Shown here piece by piece: positions 60,974 to 64,000 of a stretch of DNA of 64,000 nucleotides (position 1 is its first letter; each line of letters starts with the position of its first letter). The DNA is from Hyphomicrobiales bacterium (GTDB lineage: Bacteria; Pseudomonadota; Alphaproteobacteria; Rhizobiales; OSC116). The notes beneath the pieces were generated by a model that saw only the letters and a program-made list of their open reading frames with translations, was not told where the DNA came from and ran no database searches. The translations under genes were made by a program, and so were the position numbers. The stretch spans positions 30,314 through 94,313 of the forward strand of contig NVUH01000004.1 in the NCBI GenBank assembly GCA_002401855.1. The letters are read 5' to 3'.

Positions 60974-62957
60974 TTCTATCTCCGTTTGCTTTGGTAACAC
61001 CGCGGCCTGCTTTGCGCATTAATTGGCCTATTTGTTTCAGCTTAACGTTTTGAGTGAATTTTTCAACTTCTATAGCATTGCGCCGCCGCCAATTGGGGTG
61101 TTCATCTATCGTGCCGGGTAGGTTTGGGGCTTGCTCAACTTCGAAAATATCGTCGGCTTGTAAGGAGACCATGCTGGCGGGCGATGCGGCTAATATATTG
61201 TTGATGCCATCGCGAAAACTATTAAAATCGGCAGATTTTTGTTGCCCTGCTTGGGTGAGGATGGTTTCGACTTCATACTCCCTTTGCTGGTGAGAAGCGC
61301 CCACTTGTGCCTCCTCAACCCAGTCTAATTTTTGCCACCAATCAATGTCGGTTTTTTGATGGTAGCCTTTAAGGGTTGGGGTGTCATGGGTGGCAAAACA
61401 GGCTAAAGTTTGCGGATCAAGCTGGGCATGAGGGTTAAATTCGCCTTGGTCATTTTTGTCATATTGCAGCACGCTATAACTATAGAGGCCACGGCTACGC
61501 ATGGTTTGGCGAAAGCCGCGTGGCACAAGACCTAGATCTTCGCCAACCACCACTGTTTTGGCGCGCGCGGCCTCGATGGCAATGACCGCTAAAATGCTTT
61601 CAAATGGTTGCTTGATATAGCCGCCTGGCGCGCCATTATCGGGCAGCCAATAGCTTCTGTTCATGCCTAAGACATGATCTATACGCAGCATAGACGCATG
61701 GCGCATAGATGTGCGCAAAGCCTGACGTAAAGCTGAGTATTGAGTGGTTTTGAGTTTTGACGGGGCAAAAGCGGTTAAGCCCCAGTTTTGGCCTGCAGGG
61801 CTTAAATAATCGGGCGGCGCACCAATGGATACATGATCTGCCACGGCATCAGATGCGCACCATGTTTCGGCGCCGCCGCGCCGCGAGCCAACCGCTAAAT
61901 CAAGATAAAGGCCCAAATTCATACCTGAACTCAAGGCATTTTGTTGCACATAGGATAATTGTTGATCGGCGGTATATTGCAACCATTTATGAAATTCGAC
62001 CCGTGGTGCCAACTGCCATTGCAAGTTTTGGGAAATTTGGTTTACCTGTTGCATTTCGTAGGGCCAGCTGCGCCAGTCGCTGCCATAAATTTCGCTAATG
62101 GCTTCATATAATGCGAAAAATGATAGGTGACGACCACCAACAGCACAAAATTCCATGAAATTTTTACTGGGTTGATAGGATGAAAATGTGGCTTCTAGCG
62201 CCAATTGATGACAAGTTTTATGCTCTGCATAATCGATAAATTCGGATTTTTTTGCCGTGCCATTTTTGGATGGCACTGCTATATAACTTGTGTTTAAAAA
62301 GCCGCGATGTGATGGTGAATAGGGGCTAATAATACCTTCGGACCAACCCATAGCATGTATGGGGTTAATACCAACAAAATCAGCACCCTCTGTGGCAAAT
62401 GCGCCTATGGCTGTGGATAGGTTGGAAAAATCGCCCAGGCCATGATTGCTTTTGCTGTTCAGTGCATAAAGCGCAGTATTGACACCCCAAATGTTGCTTT
62501 TGCCACTCAATGAGGCCACAGAAGGCGCGCGTTTGGGGGCACAAATTAGAGTGACTTCCTCGGTTTGGCGAGCTGATTTTACGATTAAATTGTGAATGCC
62601 TGATGGCATAATGGGCAATATAATGTCAGCATCTTGACTATCGTTTTGGCGACCGAAACGCATGGTGCCATCTTCAAGCTCCACATGCCAGTCGACAGTC
62701 TGCTGATTCAATATGCGGTTGGTTTGACCTGTTGTGATGATGATTTCTTCTGGGAGGTGACGGGCGGTTTTTTGGGCTTTAATTTCGGCCAAATGCTCGG
62801 CAATCATCGCCGTATTATCGATAATAATACCGTTTCCAACTAGCAGAGCCAGTTGGGTATCGGGACTGGTGGCTTGAACGTTGCCATCCAAGTCGCTAAA
62901 GCTGTCAAAAATGCCGTAATGGGCTGCTAATTTATTGAGGGGGACATTGGTATTCAT
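60963..62957 (-). CDS. malQ: 4-alpha-glucanotransferase (amylomaltase)
   Basis: 664 residues of glycoside hydrolase family 77. Conserved: LYALNSKSNHGLGDFSNL near 165, RIDHVLGMNRSYWLP near 428, VVVGEDLGLVP near 477, and CFATHDTPTLKGYH near 525, which hold the acidic catalytic residues and stabiliser. An N-terminal extension of about 150 residues precedes the barrel, as in many proteobacterial forms. Start overlaps the glgX stop by one base. Confidence 0.94.
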   Translation of the reverse strand: MNTNVPLNKLAAHYGIFDSFSDLDGNVQATSPDTQLALLVGNGIIIDNTAMIAEHLAEIKAQKTARHLPEEIIITTGQTNRILNQQTVDWHVELEDGTMRFGRQNDSQDADIILPIMPSGIHNLIVKSARQTEEVTLICAPKRAPSVASLSGKSNIWGVNTALYALNSKSNHGLGDFSNLSTAIGAFATEGADFVGINPIHAMGWSEGIISPYSPSHRGFLNTSYIAVPSKNGTAKKSEFIDYAEHKTCHQLALEATFSSYQPSKNFMEFCAVGGRHLSFFALYEAISEIYGSDWRSWPYEMQQVNQISQNLQWQLAPRVEFHKWLQYTADQQLSYVQQNALSSGMNLGLYLDLAVGSRRGGAETWCASDAVADHVSIGAPPDYLSPAGQNWGLTAFAPSKLKTTQYSALRQALRTSMRHASMLRIDHVLGMNRSYWLPDNGAPGGYIKQPFESILAVIAIEAARAKTVVVGEDLGLVPRGFRQTMRSRGLYSYSVLQYDKNDQGEFNPHAQLDPQTLACFATHDTPTLKGYHQKTDIDWWQKLDWVEEAQVGASHQQREYEVETILTQAGQQKSADFNSFRDGINNILAASPASMVSLQADDIFEVEQAPNLPGTIDEHPNWRRRNAIEVEKFTQNVKLKQIGQLMRKAGRGVTKANGDRNEC

Positions 62958-64000
62958 TAGATTACACTATTCTCCTTTAATATAAATGCCACCACGCTAT
63001 GGCCTAACGCGGTGACCGCATCAGGGTCTATTTCGCGAGATTCAAACTCATCTTCGGCCGCGGTGTCGATCGCGCGAACCCAATGACTCTGATCGGGTGC
63101 TTTGGGCAATGTGACTTTGGCATCATTGGCTTCTCGGTTGTAAATGATGAATACCATATCATCATCTGGCTCATATGAGGGGGCTTCGGCACTGCATCTT
63201 AAGGTTAAGCACAAAGTGGATAATGTTGGGTCGCGCCAATTGAGTTGTGCGCCGTTAAAATCTGTCCATTCAACATCGGGCAAGCCATCTGCTGGGCGCG
63301 CGCCGCCATGCAGAAAACGCGATTGGCGCACGGCTTTATGGGCGGCGCGAAAGGCAGTTAAATTGCGGGTGAATTGAAGTAATTTATCGTCCTGTTTATC
63401 CCAATTGATCCAGCCTATTTGGTTATCTTGGCAATAGGCATTGTTATTGCCGCCTTGGCTGTTGCCAATCTCATCGCCCGCTAACAGCATGGGTGTGCCT
63501 TGGCTTAAGAATAATGTGGCCAATATATTGCGTTGACGGCGGGCGCGAAGTTGCAAAATACTGGCATCATCTGTATCACCTTCTATGCCGCAATTGTCGC
63601 TTAGATTGTTATTGTGGCCATCATTATTATTTTCGCCATTGGCCCAATTGTGATGATCATTATAGGCGACATTATCGGCTAGGGTGAAACCATCATGAGC
63701 GGTGACAAAATTGAGTGACGCCCATACGCGGCGGCCTGAACGATCGAACTTATCGGCACTGCCGAGCAGGCGGGCGCCTAATTCTTGCGCGCTATGGGGA
63801 TTGCCCTTCCAAAAGCGTCTGACGGTGTCGCGGAATGTGTCATTCCACTCGGCAAATTCGTGCGGGAAATCGCCTAAATGGTAGCCGCCTGGGCCGATGT
63901 CCCATGGTTCGGCGATGAGTTTGAGGTTACATAGCACGGGGTCTTGGCGGATGGCATCGAAGAAACCACCGCGTTTGTCATAGCCGTGATCTTCGCGGGC
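62957..64000 (-). CDS. glgX: Glycogen debranching enzyme GlgX (partial, N-terminus outside window)
   Basis: The C-terminal ~347 residues of an isoamylase-type debranching enzyme. The frame continues to the edge (AREDHGYDKRGGFFDAIRQD at the very end). Visible: LKLIAEPWDIGPGGYHLGDF (20) with the catalytic Glu, FVTAHDGFTLADNVAYNDHH (20) and LAGDEIGNSQGGNNNAYCQD (20). A GTG near 63937 is internal, not the start. It is first of glgX-malQ-pgm, which together degrade glycogen or maltodextrin to glucose-6-phosphate. Confidence 0.95.
   Translation of the reverse strand, partial: AREDHGYDKRGGFFDAIRQDPVLCNLKLIAEPWDIGPGGYHLGDFPHEFAEWNDTFRDTVRRFWKGNPHSAQELGARLLGSADKFDRSGRRVWASLNFVTAHDGFTLADNVAYNDHHNWANGENNNDGHNNNLSDNCGIEGDTDDASILQLRARRQRNILATLFLSQGTPMLLAGDEIGNSQGGNNNAYCQDNQIGWINWDKQDDKLLQFTRNLTAFRAAHKAVRQSRFLHGGARPADGLPDVEWTDFNGAQLNWRDPTLSTLCLTLRCSAEAPSYEPDDDMVFIIYNREANDAKVTLPKAPDQSHWVRAIDTAAEDEFESREIDPDAVTALGHSVVAFILKENSVI

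Noticed and set aside
1..64000. Insertion sequences, prophage or defence islands
   Set aside because: No transposase, integrase, restriction, toxin-antitoxin or Cas-like protein was recognised in any reading frame; decay seen at 31-34 kb has no mobile-element ends.

Overview
The window looks like a chromosomal segment of a free-living, probably marine or aquatic, moderately AT-rich alphaproteobacterium. The support is the CobP-CobW-CobN-CobO gene block, DUF2336 and DUF2852 proteins, a CrbS/CrbR-type acetate two-component pair, class Ia ribonucleotide reductase with NrdR boxes, and glnK-amt. I cannot name genus or order from sequence alone. No tRNA, rRNA, prophage, transposase or CRISPR array was seen.

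Layout. (1) 1-20.8 kb is mostly cobalamin (B12) biosynthesis: a tightly overlapping + operon cbiX-cobH-cobL-cobI-cbiG/cobJ fusion-cobM (292-6531), a - operon cobP-cobW-cobN-cobO (17459-11364), divergent cobT-cobS (17533-19282) and converging cobQ (20792-19248). A CrbR/CrbS pair (6963-11252) sits between the two large cob blocks. The gene set mixes an early-insertion type chelatase (CbiX with a MxCxxC motif and His-rich tail) with the late-insertion chelatase subunit CobN. It carries a full CbiG domain, but cobG/cobZ, cobF and cobK are not in the window. (2) 20.8-28.3 kb: an MMPL/RND exporter with two small followers, a BrkB/YihY membrane protein that lacks a normal start codon, a DUF2336 protein, a strong two-way terminator, and amt-glnK. 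(3) 28.6-34.5 kb is a patchy region with a tandem pair of CelD/FemAB-like acyltransferases, a WYL-regulator fragment, TfoX-C, a ferredoxin plus double-CDGSH protein, cupin and ACT proteins, and an FGE-sulfatase-domain pseudogene broken by an 11-bp tandem duplication. (4) 34.7-38.7 kb: nrdA-nrdB under NrdR-type boxes.

(5) 39-42.1 kb: DsbA-like protein, then a copper cluster copC-copD-cytochrome c-unknown His/Met-rich periplasmic protein. (6) 42.1-46.1 kb: a TetR regulator with two DNA-binding domains, a rifampicin-phosphotransferase homologue and a small permease, in one operon. (7) 46.5-52.1 kb: kefF-kefC-MATE operon and an amino-acid ABC permease plus binding protein without a local ATPase. 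(8) 52.2-59.3 kb: GNAT, rsgA (TTG start) preceded by a possible 12-codon leader ORF, then an oxidoreductase/aldehyde dehydrogenase/alcohol dehydrogenase/esterase group with palindromic operator candidates. (9) 59.3 kb to the end: pgm-malQ-glgX glycogen metabolism, glgX running off the edge.

The least explained signal is a roughly 200-bp intergenic element present twice (34512-34709 and 46122-46327), same orientation, able to fold strongly, matching no coding sequence I can identify. Other unusual points are the tandem-HTH TetR/rph operon, the uncharacterised copper-cluster protein, the start-less brkB gene and the two decaying genes.
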